Both the position numbers and the translations under genes were made by a program. From contig NZ_JAIDEN010000048.1 in NCBI RefSeq assembly GCF_029054785.1, positions 1 to 9,161 on the forward strand: a stretch of 9,161 bases of DNA. The letters run 5' to 3'. Below, piece by piece: positions 1 to 6,481 of the stretch. Origin of the DNA: Duncaniella sp. (lineage in GTDB: Bacteria; Bacteroidota; Bacteroidia; Bacteroidales; Muribaculaceae). A model generated the notes under the pieces. It was not told the DNA's origin and did not search any database. It saw only the letters and a list, made by a program, of their open reading frames with translations. Positions within the stretch are counted from its first letter, which is position 1, and the number at the start of each line of letters is the position of its first letter.

Positions 1-67
1 TCTTCCAGACTCGGCTTATTCACTGTTGTCTTAGTTTCATTTCTATAAGTAGTGCCCGTTATTATAG
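1..67. other. Unassigned segment before the rluB-like frame
   Basis: No gene, RNA or promoter could be recognised here. The segment contains no ATG on the plus strand. It ends in a TAG (65-67) that is in frame with the downstream pseudouridine synthase and closes that frame. Directly after it the repeat-coding sequence begins. The change from non-repetitive sequence to repeat-coding sequence around 65-75 looks like a junction. It could be a real rearrangement or a chimeric contig end caused by the tandem repeat; the window alone does not decide. Confidence 0.4.
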
Positions 68-76
68 AACATCTAC

Positions 77-181
77 CGTCAGGGTGGCTATAACAACCAG
101 GGCGGCTATAACAACAACCGTCAGGGTGGTTACAACAACAATCGCCAGGGCGGCTACAACAATAACAACCGTCAGGGCGGA
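77..181 (+). repeat. In-frame tandem repeat encoding RQGGYNN(N)
   Basis: Read in the frame of the downstream pseudouridine synthase, this stretch encodes four successive units of the form Arg-Gln-Gly-Gly-Tyr-Asn-Asn-(Asn) with small length changes; the second unit lacks the Arg. A closing Arg-Gln-Gly-Gly-Phe follows at 170-184. Codons vary between units (AAC/AAT, GGC/GGT, CGT/CGC), as expected of a selected protein repeat rather than a recent DNA duplication. The frame is open from 68 to the ATG at 218 but has no ATG, GTG or TTG. Low-complexity Asn/Gly/Arg/Gln extensions before the S4 domain are, to my knowledge, common in Bacteroidales RluB-like proteins and are probably disordered and RNA-interacting. 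Confidence 0.8.
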
Positions 182-217
182 TTCAAGAAGCAGGGTCCCC
201 GTCAGAACCAGTATGGA

Positions 218-1009
218 ATGCCTCAGGGAGGCCGCAGCTTCACTCCGCGTCCACGTCGCATCGAATATGAGATGCCGCTGCCGGATCCCAACGAACAGAT
301 CCGTCTCAACAAATTCATGGCCAACGCAGGTCTTTGCTCGCGTCGTGAAGCCGATGAATTCATCCAGCAGGGTCTTATCAAGGTCAACGGCAATGTAGTG
401 ACTGAACTCGGAACCAAAATCTCCCACAGCGACGTTGTCGAATATGATGAAAAGGTTGTGGCACTTGAAAGCAAATGCTACATTCTGCTCAACAAGCCGA
501 AAGACTGCGTGACCACCAGCGATGACCCCAACGGACGTCTGACCGTCATGGATCTCGTCAAGGGTGCCTGCGACGAACGCATCTACCCGGTAGGCCGTCT
601 TGACCGCAATACAACCGGTGTGCTTCTGCTGACAAACGACGGTGATCTTGCCTCTAAGCTGACCCACCCGAAGTATGTCAAGAAGAAGATTTACCACGTA
701 TGGACTGACAAGGATATCGCTGAAGAGGATATGCAGCGCATCGCCGACGGAATCGAACTTGAAGACGGTCCGATCCACGCTGACGCCATCTCTTATGCCA
801 CTGACACAGACCGCAATCAGGCCGGCATTGAAATCCACTCTGGCCGCAACCGCATCGTGCGCCGAATCTTCGAAAGCCTCGGCTATCATGTGACCAAGCT
901 TGACCGTGTCTATTTTGCCGGTCTCACCAAGAAAAATCTGCCCCGCGGTCGCTGGCGCTATCTGACCCAGGAAGAGGTCAACTTCCTCAAAATGGGATCG
1001 TTTGAATAA
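218..1009 (+). CDS. rluB: RluB-family 23S rRNA pseudouridine synthase, 5' end disrupted
   Basis: Converts a uridine of 23S rRNA to pseudouridine during large-subunit assembly in the cytoplasm. Numbered from the ATG at 218 (263 residues), an S4 RNA-binding domain covers about 28-70 (RLNKFMANAGLCSRREADEF). The RsuA/RluB catalytic domain follows, with GRLDRNTTG at 126-134 and Asp129 as the expected catalytic nucleophile, then LLLTNDGD, and the C-terminal signature GRNRIVRRIFESLGYHV at 209-225. The domain core is complete. The ATG at 218 is only the first in-frame start. Coding-like sequence of the same frame extends upstream through the repeat to 68 and is then stopped by TAG, so the true N-terminus is probably missing or misassembled. 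asnS follows after 24 nt on the same strand, so the two are probably co-transcribed. The family is certain; the choice of RluB over the related RluE, RluF or RsuA rests on general resemblance. Confidence 0.85.
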   Translation: MPQGGRSFTPRPRRIEYEMPLPDPNEQIRLNKFMANAGLCSRREADEFIQQGLIKVNGNVVTELGTKISHSDVVEYDEKVVALESKCYILLNKPKDCVTTSDDPNGRLTVMDLVKGACDERIYPVGRLDRNTTGVLLLTNDGDLASKLTHPKYVKKKIYHVWTDKDIAEEDMQRIADGIELEDGPIHADAISYATDTDRNQAGIEIHSGRNRIVRRIFESLGYHVTKLDRVYFAGLTKKNLPRGRWRYLTQEEVNFLKMGSFE

Positions 1010-1033
1010 TCATTACTAACAGACTCTTGCATA

Positions 1034-2425
1034 ATGAAAAGAACAAAAGTAGCTGATCTGCTCAAAGATCCGTCTTTGATCGGGACCGAGGTTGAGGCCA
1101 AAGGCTGGGTGCGCACCCGCCGTGGCAACAAACATGTGCAGTTTGTGCAACTGAGCGACGGCTCGACAATAAAGAATATACAGATCGTGTTTGACATGGC
1201 CAAGTTCTCCGACGAGGATCTCAAGCCTGTCACCACCGGTTCGAGCATCTGTGTGAAAGGTATGCTCGTCGAGTCGCAGGGCAAAGGACAGACCTGCGAG
1301 GTACAGGCCGACAGCCTTAAGGTCTACGGCACTGCCGATGTCGAAAGCTATCCCTTGCAGAAGAAGGGCCACACGCTGGAATTTCTCCGCGAGATCGCCC
1401 ACCTGCGTCCCAGAACCAATACCTTCGGCGCGGTTCTGCGTGTCCGCAGCGCTCTGGCCTTCGCGATCCACAAGTTCTTCAACGAACGTGGTTTCCAGTA
1501 TCTCCACACTCCGCTGATCACAGCGAGTGACTGCGAGGGAGCAGGAGCCATGTTCCAGGTAACAACTCTCGATCTCAACAACCTCCCCAAGACTGAGGAC
1601 GGAAAGACCGACTACTCGCAGGATTTCTTCGGCAAACCGACCGCACTGACTGTTTCCGGTCAGCTTGAAGGTGAGCTGGGTGCGACAGCCTTGGGTGAGA
1701 TCTATACTTTCGGCCCGACTTTCCGCGCCGAGAATTCAAATACTCCCCGTCACCTCTCGGAGTTCTGGATGATCGAGCCTGAGATGGCATTCTATGACAT
1801 CACCGATAACATGGATCTGGCCGAGGAATTTGTCAAGTACTGTATCAACTATGCGTTGGAACACTGTATCGACGACATCACTTTCCTTCAGGACATGTAT
1901 GACAAGGAACTCATCGAACGTCTGAAGTTCGTTGTGGAGAACGATTTCGTCCGTCTGACCTACGGCGAAGGCGTGAAGATCCTTGAAGAGTCAGGCAAGA
2001 AGTTCGAGTTCCCTGTCCACTGGGGCACCGACCTCCAGAGCGAGCATGAACGCTATCTCGTAGAGGAGCACTTCAAGAAGCCGGTGATCCTGACCGACTA
2101 TCCGAAAGAGATCAAGGCTTTCTATATGAAGCAGAACGAAGACGGCAAGACCGTCCGCGCTATGGATGTTCTCTTCCCCCACATCGGTGAAATCATCGGT
2201 GGTTCGGAACGCGAGGAGAACTATGACAAGCTCCTTGCCCGTATCGAAGAGCTTGACATTCCGATGAAAGACATGTGGTGGTATCTTGACACCCGCCGTT
2301 TCGGTTCAGTGCCTCACTCCGGCTTCGGTCTGGGCTTCGAACGTCTCGTTCTTTTCGTTACCGGTATGACCAACATCCGTGACGTCATTCCTTTCCCGCG
2401 TACTCCGGGCAAGGCTGAGTTCTGA
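1034..2425 (+). CDS. asnS: Asparaginyl-tRNA synthetase
   Basis: Charges tRNA-Asn with asparagine using ATP, in the cytoplasm. The 463 residues match the usual length of bacterial AsnRS (about 465). An N-terminal OB-fold anticodon-binding domain spans about 17-100 (EAKGWVRTRRGNKHVQFVQL). The class II catalytic core holds motif 1 around 148-165 (FNERGFQYLHTP), the SGQLEGE segment at 208-214, motif 2 with FRAENSNTPRHLSEFWMIEPE at 230-250, IIGGSEREE at 387-395, and motif 3 with GFGLGFERLVLF at 430-441. The ending VIPFPRTPGKAEF is typical of AsnRS rather than AspRS. No key element is missing. It starts 24 nt after the pseudouridine synthase stop and is closed by a hairpin terminator, so it is the last gene of this plus-strand unit. 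Confidence in the identity is high. Confidence 0.97.
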   Translation: MKRTKVADLLKDPSLIGTEVEAKGWVRTRRGNKHVQFVQLSDGSTIKNIQIVFDMAKFSDEDLKPVTTGSSICVKGMLVESQGKGQTCEVQADSLKVYGTADVESYPLQKKGHTLEFLREIAHLRPRTNTFGAVLRVRSALAFAIHKFFNERGFQYLHTPLITASDCEGAGAMFQVTTLDLNNLPKTEDGKTDYSQDFFGKPTALTVSGQLEGELGATALGEIYTFGPTFRAENSNTPRHLSEFWMIEPEMAFYDITDNMDLAEEFVKYCINYALEHCIDDITFLQDMYDKELIERLKFVVENDFVRLTYGEGVKILEESGKKFEFPVHWGTDLQSEHERYLVEEHFKKPVILTDYPKEIKAFYMKQNEDGKTVRAMDVLFPHIGEIIGGSEREENYDKLLARIEELDIPMKDMWWYLDTRRFGSVPHSGFGLGFERLVLFVTGMTNIRDVIPFPRTPGKAEF

Positions 2426-2459
2426 TCAGGACTTATACCAAATCATTTTCTTTATATAG

Positions 2460-2492
2460 GAGCGCCGGATTCCGAAGAGGGATCCGGCGCTC
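2460..2492. terminator. Hairpin terminator between convergent genes
   Basis: The arms GAGCGCCGGATTCC (2460-2473) and GGGATCCGGCGCTC (2479-2492) form a 14-bp stem with one G-U pair and a 5-nt loop on the plus strand. No clean U-run follows on either side, only AT-rich flanks. It begins 35 nt after the asnS stop and ends 16 nt before the stop of the convergent minus-strand gene, so it can serve both. On the minus strand the G-U pair becomes a C-A mismatch, making that hairpin slightly weaker. Confidence 0.85.
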
Positions 2493-2507
2493 TCAGTATA
2501 TTTGACA

Positions 2508-2801
2508 TCAGACCTGCGGCGAGGCTGAAGAATTGTTTCCTGAAGTTGAGGCGTTGTTCTCAGAGGCTGCGAGATCTTTCTTCTCGTTCTCGATGAAATG
2601 TTTCATCTCGCCGCGGCGTTCGGAGGCGCGGCCTATGAGCATGAAAATTCCTCCGAGTATGATCAGTGCTCCGAAAGTCAGAGCAGTGGCCCACGACGCG
2701 AGCGCTACGACGCCGACAAACATGGTGATCATATATGCGATGACTACTCCCATCAGGAGTATGAATCCGATCCAGAAAAGGCCTTTACCAAAAGATTTCA
2801 T
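2508..2801 (-). CDS. Small two-helix membrane protein of unknown function
   Basis: I do not recognise the family. The 97-residue product has two hydrophobic stretches, about 8-28 (LFWIGFILLMGVVIAYMITM) and 33-57 (ALASWATALTFGALIILGGIFMLIG). A positively charged segment follows (RASERRGEMK, 58-67), then a Ser/Asn/Ala-rich soluble tail (79-97). The positive charge after helix 2 and Lys3/Lys6 before helix 1 suggest a hairpin in the inner membrane with both ends in the cytoplasm. It stands alone on the minus strand, convergent with asnS and 224 nt downstream of the thiH stop, so it is probably transcribed from its own promoter in the AT-rich 2802-2870 region. The codon pattern and hydrophobic profile fit a real gene. 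No function is proposed. Confidence 0.75.
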   Translation of the reverse strand: MKSFGKGLFWIGFILLMGVVIAYMITMFVGVVALASWATALTFGALIILGGIFMLIGRASERRGEMKHFIENEKKDLAASENNASTSGNNSSASPQV

Positions 2802-2970
2802 AAGGCAATCAAATAGTTAATAAGTGAGTAATGTTATATATACTATATAAATGATTGCACAGATGAAAAAGTTTATTTCTGATGACGGAATTTTGGCTGG
2901 CAGGCAGGCAATGTGTTTACGTGTTACGGGCAGTCTCTCTTGAATCAGGTGGTGGCCATATATAATAGTA
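2802..2970. other. AT-rich intergenic region, possible promoter
   Basis: The gap between the small membrane protein (start 2801) and the thiH terminator contains an AT-rich, nearly palindromic tract around 2833-2850 (ATATATACTATATA). This could hold the minus-strand promoter of the small gene, although no clear Bacteroides -33 TTTG / -7 TAnnTTTG pair is seen. On the plus strand a 30-codon frame runs from 2851 to 2943, ahead of the terminator at 2971. It has no visible ribosome binding site and is not called as a gene. No tRNA or known riboswitch was recognised. Confidence 0.4.
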
Positions 2971-3015
2971 CACCCCAAAAGTTTTGTTTCAGACTTTTGG
3001 GGTGCGTTTTAATTT
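2971..3015. terminator. Intrinsic terminator downstream of thiH, probably bidirectional
   Basis: The arms CACCCCAAAAGT (2971-2982) and ACTTTTGGGGTG (2993-3004) are perfectly complementary over 12 bp around a 10-nt loop. On the minus strand the hairpin begins 21 nt after the thiH stop and is followed by the moderately U-rich TACTATTATATA. On the plus strand it is followed by CGTTTTAATTT (3005-3015), a better U-tract, although no annotated plus-strand gene precedes it. The simplest role is ending thiH transcription, with the stronger tail facing the other way. Confidence 0.8.
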
Positions 3016-3025
3016 GAATACTCTC

Positions 3026-4135
3026 TTAGTCGAAGATCTTGTCCCAGTCTTTCCAGACAGCCTCATAGCCGAGGCGGCGGATGTCAGCGGCAACGGCTTT
3101 CGGCGAGCGTGGGTCCGAGACTTCGAACTGTTCGAGCGCGTCGGGGGTCGAGCAGTAGCCTCCCGGCTCGGTTTTGCTGCCGGCGCTCATGGATGTGACA
3201 CCGAGCTTCATCATGTTGGCGCGGAATGCCGGATTCTCGCGGGTGGAGTAGGAGATGTCAACGTCGTGGTCGAAGATTCGGAATGCGAATGTCACCTGGG
3301 CCAGTTCGCGGTCGGTCATGACGACTTTGGGCTGATAGCCACCTTCCGCCGGACACATGCGCGGGAAGTTGACGCTGTATCTGGTGCGCCAATAGTTCTT
3401 GCGGAGGTAGCGCAGATGGCGGGCGAGCATGGCAAGATCTGTGCGCCAGTCTTCAAGACCGATGAGGACTCCCATTCCGATCTTGTGGACTCCGGCCTGA
3501 CCCATGCGGTCAAAGCCGTTGACACGCCAGTCGAAAATTGACTTCATCCCTTTCGGATGGTAGGTCTTGTAGTTGGCCGCATTGTATGTCTCCTGAAAGC
3601 AGACCACGCCGTTAAGGCCGCTTTCGACCAGACGCGCATAGTTCTCGGTTTTCATCGGCATCACCTCGATCGTGAGATTGTTGAAGTAGGGGCGAGCCAC
3701 TTTCAGTACCTTTTCGAGATAGTCGACACCGTTGAGCGCAGGGAATTCTCCCGAAACGATCAGCAGATTCTCAAACGGGCCGAGCTTGCGAATGGCCTCA
3801 CACTCCGCCTTCACCTGATCGAGGGTCAGTGTGACGCGTTCAAGCGGATTGTTATGGTTGAAACCGCAGTAGACACACGCATTTGTACATGCGTTGGAAA
3901 CGTAGAGAGGAATGTACATTGAGATTGTCTTGCCGAAGCGCTCCAGCGTGTAGCGGTGGCTCAGCTGCGCCATCTGTTCGAGATATGGCTCTGCGGCGGG
4001 GGAGATCAGCGCCATGAAATCCTCGACGCTCAGATGTTCCTTGCGCAAGGCTGCCTCTACATGGGCCGCAGTGCGTGACTGGATGAAACTTGTGGTTTCA
4101 TCCCAGTCATATTTTTTGAGTTCTTCTGAAAACAT
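3026..4135 (-). CDS. thiH: 2-iminoacetate synthase (tyrosine lyase) ThiH
   Basis: This is a radical S-adenosylmethionine enzyme that cleaves tyrosine to dehydroglycine (2-iminoacetate) and p-cresol, supplying the C-N unit of the thiamine thiazole ring to ThiG in the cytoplasm. The 369 residues compare with about 377 in E. coli. The [4Fe-4S]/SAM motif CTNACVYC gives Cys83, Cys87 and Cys90 in the CX3CX2C spacing. The C-terminal BATS-type region carries SAGSKTEPGGYC, FEVSDPRSP and the ending GYEAVWKDWDKIFD, all typical of ThiH. The related hydrogenase maturase HydG has an additional C-terminal cluster domain, which is absent here. The start at 4135 gives an N-terminus matching ThiH; the ribosome binding site is weak. 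No thiC, thiG, thiS, thiE or thiF lies nearby. It is 63 nt downstream of the outer-membrane operon with no terminator seen between, so read-through is possible. An 18-bp repeat in its leader may mark its own promoter. No TPP riboswitch was recognised. Confidence 0.93.
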   Translation of the reverse strand: MFSEELKKYDWDETTSFIQSRTAAHVEAALRKEHLSVEDFMALISPAAEPYLEQMAQLSHRYTLERFGKTISMYIPLYVSNACTNACVYCGFNHNNPLERVTLTLDQVKAECEAIRKLGPFENLLIVSGEFPALNGVDYLEKVLKVARPYFNNLTIEVMPMKTENYARLVESGLNGVVCFQETYNAANYKTYHPKGMKSIFDWRVNGFDRMGQAGVHKIGMGVLIGLEDWRTDLAMLARHLRYLRKNYWRTRYSVNFPRMCPAEGGYQPKVVMTDRELAQVTFAFRIFDHDVDISYSTRENPAFRANMMKLGVTSMSAGSKTEPGGYCSTPDALEQFEVSDPRSPKAVAADIRRLGYEAVWKDWDKIFD

Positions 4136-4159
4136 ATTTAGTGAGTGGTTAAAAACGAA

Positions 4160-4177
4160 GTTAAAATCTGAGCGAAA
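4160..4177 (-). repeat. 18-bp leader repeat, copy upstream of thiH
   Basis: On the minus strand this reads TTTCGCTCAGATTTTAAC, ending 24 nt before the thiH ATG. The identical 18-mer, in the same orientation, lies upstream of the DUF3575 gene at 9144-9161. At this copy the TAAC continues into TAACTTCG, which resembles the Bacteroides -7 box TAnnTTTG with one mismatch; no convincing -33 box was found. It could be a promoter, an operator, or part of a dispersed repeat. Confidence 0.55.
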
Positions 4178-4198
4178 GTTTTGGAATGGAGATGGCTC

Positions 4199-6481
4199 TT
4201 AGAATCGGTATGTGACACCAAGCGGAAGGCGTCCGACTCCGACAAAGTGATGGCCGTTGTCGTGTGTGCCGTTGATGCGCGGCTGCCAGGCTGTCACTGT
4301 CGGGGTCAGCGTCAGATCAACATCCTGGGTCAGGCGCAGGCTGGCGCGTATGCCTCCTTCAAGAGCCAGTGCTATTTTGGAATTCGGGCTTGATCCCCAG
4401 CCCATGCCTACGCCGATAAGCGGGCTGACCTCGAATCTGCGTCCGGTCTCGCCGGTGAAGACATTGGTGAGATTGAGCATGTAGTCGAGGCTGAGAGTCT
4501 TGAGCTCCTGATTTTCTTTCCGGTTGCGCGGAACACAGTCGAAGGCGAATGACAGCTGGAGTCCTGATGTGCCTGTCAACCAGCCTCCGGCTGAGGCTGT
4601 GAATCCCCAGGAGATATCTCGGAACGAGGTGTTGGAGAAACTTTCGCTGTAAAGCATCGGTCCGCCGGCAATGTTGACAAACGGACGGAATTCGCTGAAA
4701 TCCATGCCGCTGCCGGAGCCTTGGCTTGCGCGTTCCTTCTTTGTGCGTCCGATCTTGTAGCTTAAGCCTGCAAGCAGACGGGCTTCGGGGTTGAATCGGC
4801 GGTGATATTCGGGGATGGCGAGCAGCTGCACCTGAGGTTCAAGAATGATGTCGACTGCCGGTGACACTCCGAAGCGTCCGCGGAGACCGGCTCTCGGACC
4901 CCAGATAAGGTGGTTGAGTTTGTGGCTGTAATGGGCCGCACCGCCGGTCAGACCTACGAATGCGTCCAGATCAAACCAGCGTTCGCTGTCGAAGCCGCAT
5001 GCAAGGGTGGTCAGGCTCAAAAGATAGTCGGCTGACAGGGAGAGTGAGCGGTAGTTCGATGAAGTCTCGTAACTTTCATATTCGCCGTTGATTCTCCAGG
5101 CACTTTCCGGAGTGTACCACTTTCCGAAACCGAGTGCTACCGCACAGTTTGGATGCCATGAGCGAGAACGCATCAGCACACCTCCGAGGAAGTCGAAGAA
5201 ATAGCGGCGCGAGGTAAGAAATTCTTTGTAGTCAAACGTTGATTTGTAGGCATCGTATTTTTCAGAGCTGTTGAACCGGTAGACGAGACCTACGTTGACG
5301 CCGGGCATGAGTGCGGCGCGTCTGTTTGTCGCGGCGATCTCGTTGTCAAACACGCGGACGTTCGGTTCAAGATAGAGTCCGACCGAAGGGGATACTTTCC
5401 AGATCCCCTGAAGGCCTGCATGAAATCCGGGATAGAATTTCTTGCCCTCTCCGCTGAGGTAGGCCGCGCTCACACCGAGCACCACGTTGGTCTCGATTTT
5501 TCCGTCGGGGTTGTAACCGACAAAAGCTGAATTGAGATTCCAGAGGTAGTCGAGATCTGCGATTGTGGCATAGCGGTTTTTCATGCCTGCCGGCTGTTTG
5601 ACTTGGGTGCCGGTGGCAGAGAGCCGGAGACCGGCCGGCGCACTGAACCATTTGCCGATGGAGATGGTTCCTGAGGGGGCCGTTCTGTTGCGCCAGTCGG
5701 CGGTGTTGCTCCCGATTGATGTCATGCCGCCTGCCACGCTCATGAAGAGGTTGTCTCTGAAATGGTTGTTTTCGAACAGAGAATTGTCAACGCTGATGCC
5801 TTTGCCTCCGGCCATACGGTAGCCAAGGCCAAGCATCAGTGATGCGTTCCAGTCATATTTATGCCAGGTTTTCACATCGTCGATCCTGTCGTCATAGACG
5901 CCGAGACGTGGTTCAAGATAGATATAGGTCGAAGATGTCACATAGACTCGCGGCTGCAATCCGATTCTTGCACCGGCAGCCCACCAGAGGCGATGGCCGT
6001 CGCGGTGGAGGGCCTGGCCTTCGAGACCCATTGTTCCGACAAGTTCGAAGCGGCGCGAGGGGTTGTCGCCGCGAAGCAGTGCCGAGAGGTTCATCATATA
6101 GTCAAGAGAGAGGCCTGCGAAATAGGGCTTATAGTCTCTCATCCCATAGTGGCGGCCTGCGTTCACGCCGAGTCTCCAGCCGTGGACCGGAGTCACCCAG
6201 TCGCCGATGGTGAATCCTGCGCGGAAACCGTTTTCTGACGAAGGGCCTGTGAGGCTGGTGTTGGGGCGCATTCTCTCAAGACCGGCTTCGACAGAGATGA
6301 AAAGACGGTCGCCGAAGCGCTTTTGGGCAAATCGTTCAGCCGGTGCGGGACGCTGGAGCACGTAGTCAAGCGCGTTCATTGTCGAGTCGATCACCACCGG
6401 TCCGTCTGTGGCTGCGGCAGCTGCTGCGGGCAGCGCACAGGCGGATATTGTCATGTATATTTTAGCTATTATAGTTCTCAT
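4199..6481 (-). CDS. Outer-membrane protein with four tandem beta-barrel-like modules
   Basis: I do not recognise a named family. The 760-residue product has a signal peptide (1 to about 24, ending in an Ala-rich AAAAAA stretch) and a short segment with NALDYVLQRP (36-45). Four related modules follow at about 58-222, 243-403, 426-577 and 598-760. Each repeats the same landmarks: a leading F-x-x-x-x-G strand; a GDW/GKW/GGW turn near a Pro- or Gly-containing loop (IGDW 92-95, IGKW 275-278, FGKW 452-455, AGGW 631-634); a DY[ML] strand (SLDYMMNL 125-132, DLDYLWNL 309-316, SADYLLSL 483-490, SLDYMLNL 664-671); a YLEP-like strand (188-191, 370-373, 547-549, 725-727); and a Gly-x-x-Tyr closing strand (GLGYR, GLVYRF, GLSYKI, GVTYRF). 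The protein ends on Phe760, as outer-membrane barrels commonly do. Amphipathic alternation throughout fits an outer-membrane location. It is the last gene of a three-gene operon and overlaps the preceding stop by ATGA. Whether it forms four small barrels or one large one is not visible here. Confidence 0.85.
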   Translation of the reverse strand: MRTIIAKIYMTISACALPAAAAAATDGPVVIDSTMNALDYVLQRPAPAERFAQKRFGDRLFISVEAGLERMRPNTSLTGPSSENGFRAGFTIGDWVTPVHGWRLGVNAGRHYGMRDYKPYFAGLSLDYMMNLSALLRGDNPSRRFELVGTMGLEGQALHRDGHRLWWAAGARIGLQPRVYVTSSTYIYLEPRLGVYDDRIDDVKTWHKYDWNASLMLGLGYRMAGGKGISVDNSLFENNHFRDNLFMSVAGGMTSIGSNTADWRNRTAPSGTISIGKWFSAPAGLRLSATGTQVKQPAGMKNRYATIADLDYLWNLNSAFVGYNPDGKIETNVVLGVSAAYLSGEGKKFYPGFHAGLQGIWKVSPSVGLYLEPNVRVFDNEIAATNRRAALMPGVNVGLVYRFNSSEKYDAYKSTFDYKEFLTSRRYFFDFLGGVLMRSRSWHPNCAVALGFGKWYTPESAWRINGEYESYETSSNYRSLSLSADYLLSLTTLACGFDSERWFDLDAFVGLTGGAAHYSHKLNHLIWGPRAGLRGRFGVSPAVDIILEPQVQLLAIPEYHRRFNPEARLLAGLSYKIGRTKKERASQGSGSGMDFSEFRPFVNIAGGPMLYSESFSNTSFRDISWGFTASAGGWLTGTSGLQLSFAFDCVPRNRKENQELKTLSLDYMLNLTNVFTGETGRRFEVSPLIGVGMGWGSSPNSKIALALEGGIRASLRLTQDVDLTLTPTVTAWQPRINGTHDNGHHFVGVGRLPLGVTYRF

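Noticed and set aside
77..181. Short regularly spaced repeats resembling a CRISPR array
   Set aside because: The repeats are contiguous, without spacers, differ at third codon positions and keep an open reading frame, so they are a protein repeat.
62..889. Long open frame on the minus strand opposite the pseudouridine synthase
   Set aside because: It is antisense to a clear rRNA-modification gene, and its Val/Ala/Thr-rich end is the reverse complement of the Asn/Gly/Gln repeat.
2971..3004. Inverted repeat with CACCCCAAAAGT arms, resembling IS-element ends
   Set aside because: The arms are only 10 nt apart with no transposase or target duplication nearby, and the position 21 nt after the thiH stop fits a terminator.
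3026..4135. Reading the radical SAM gene as HydG
   Set aside because: At 369 residues it lacks the C-terminal extension and extra cysteine cluster of HydG, and its ending matches ThiH.
4136..4198. Possible TPP riboswitch in front of thiH
   Set aside because: The 63-nt gap is too short and lacks the conserved CUGAGA and ACCUGA-type core segments.
5839..6238. Plus-strand frames of about 125 codons within the outer-membrane gene
   Set aside because: They are Arg/Ser-rich shadows of the minus-strand gene, whose four-fold repeat and signal peptide show which strand is coding.
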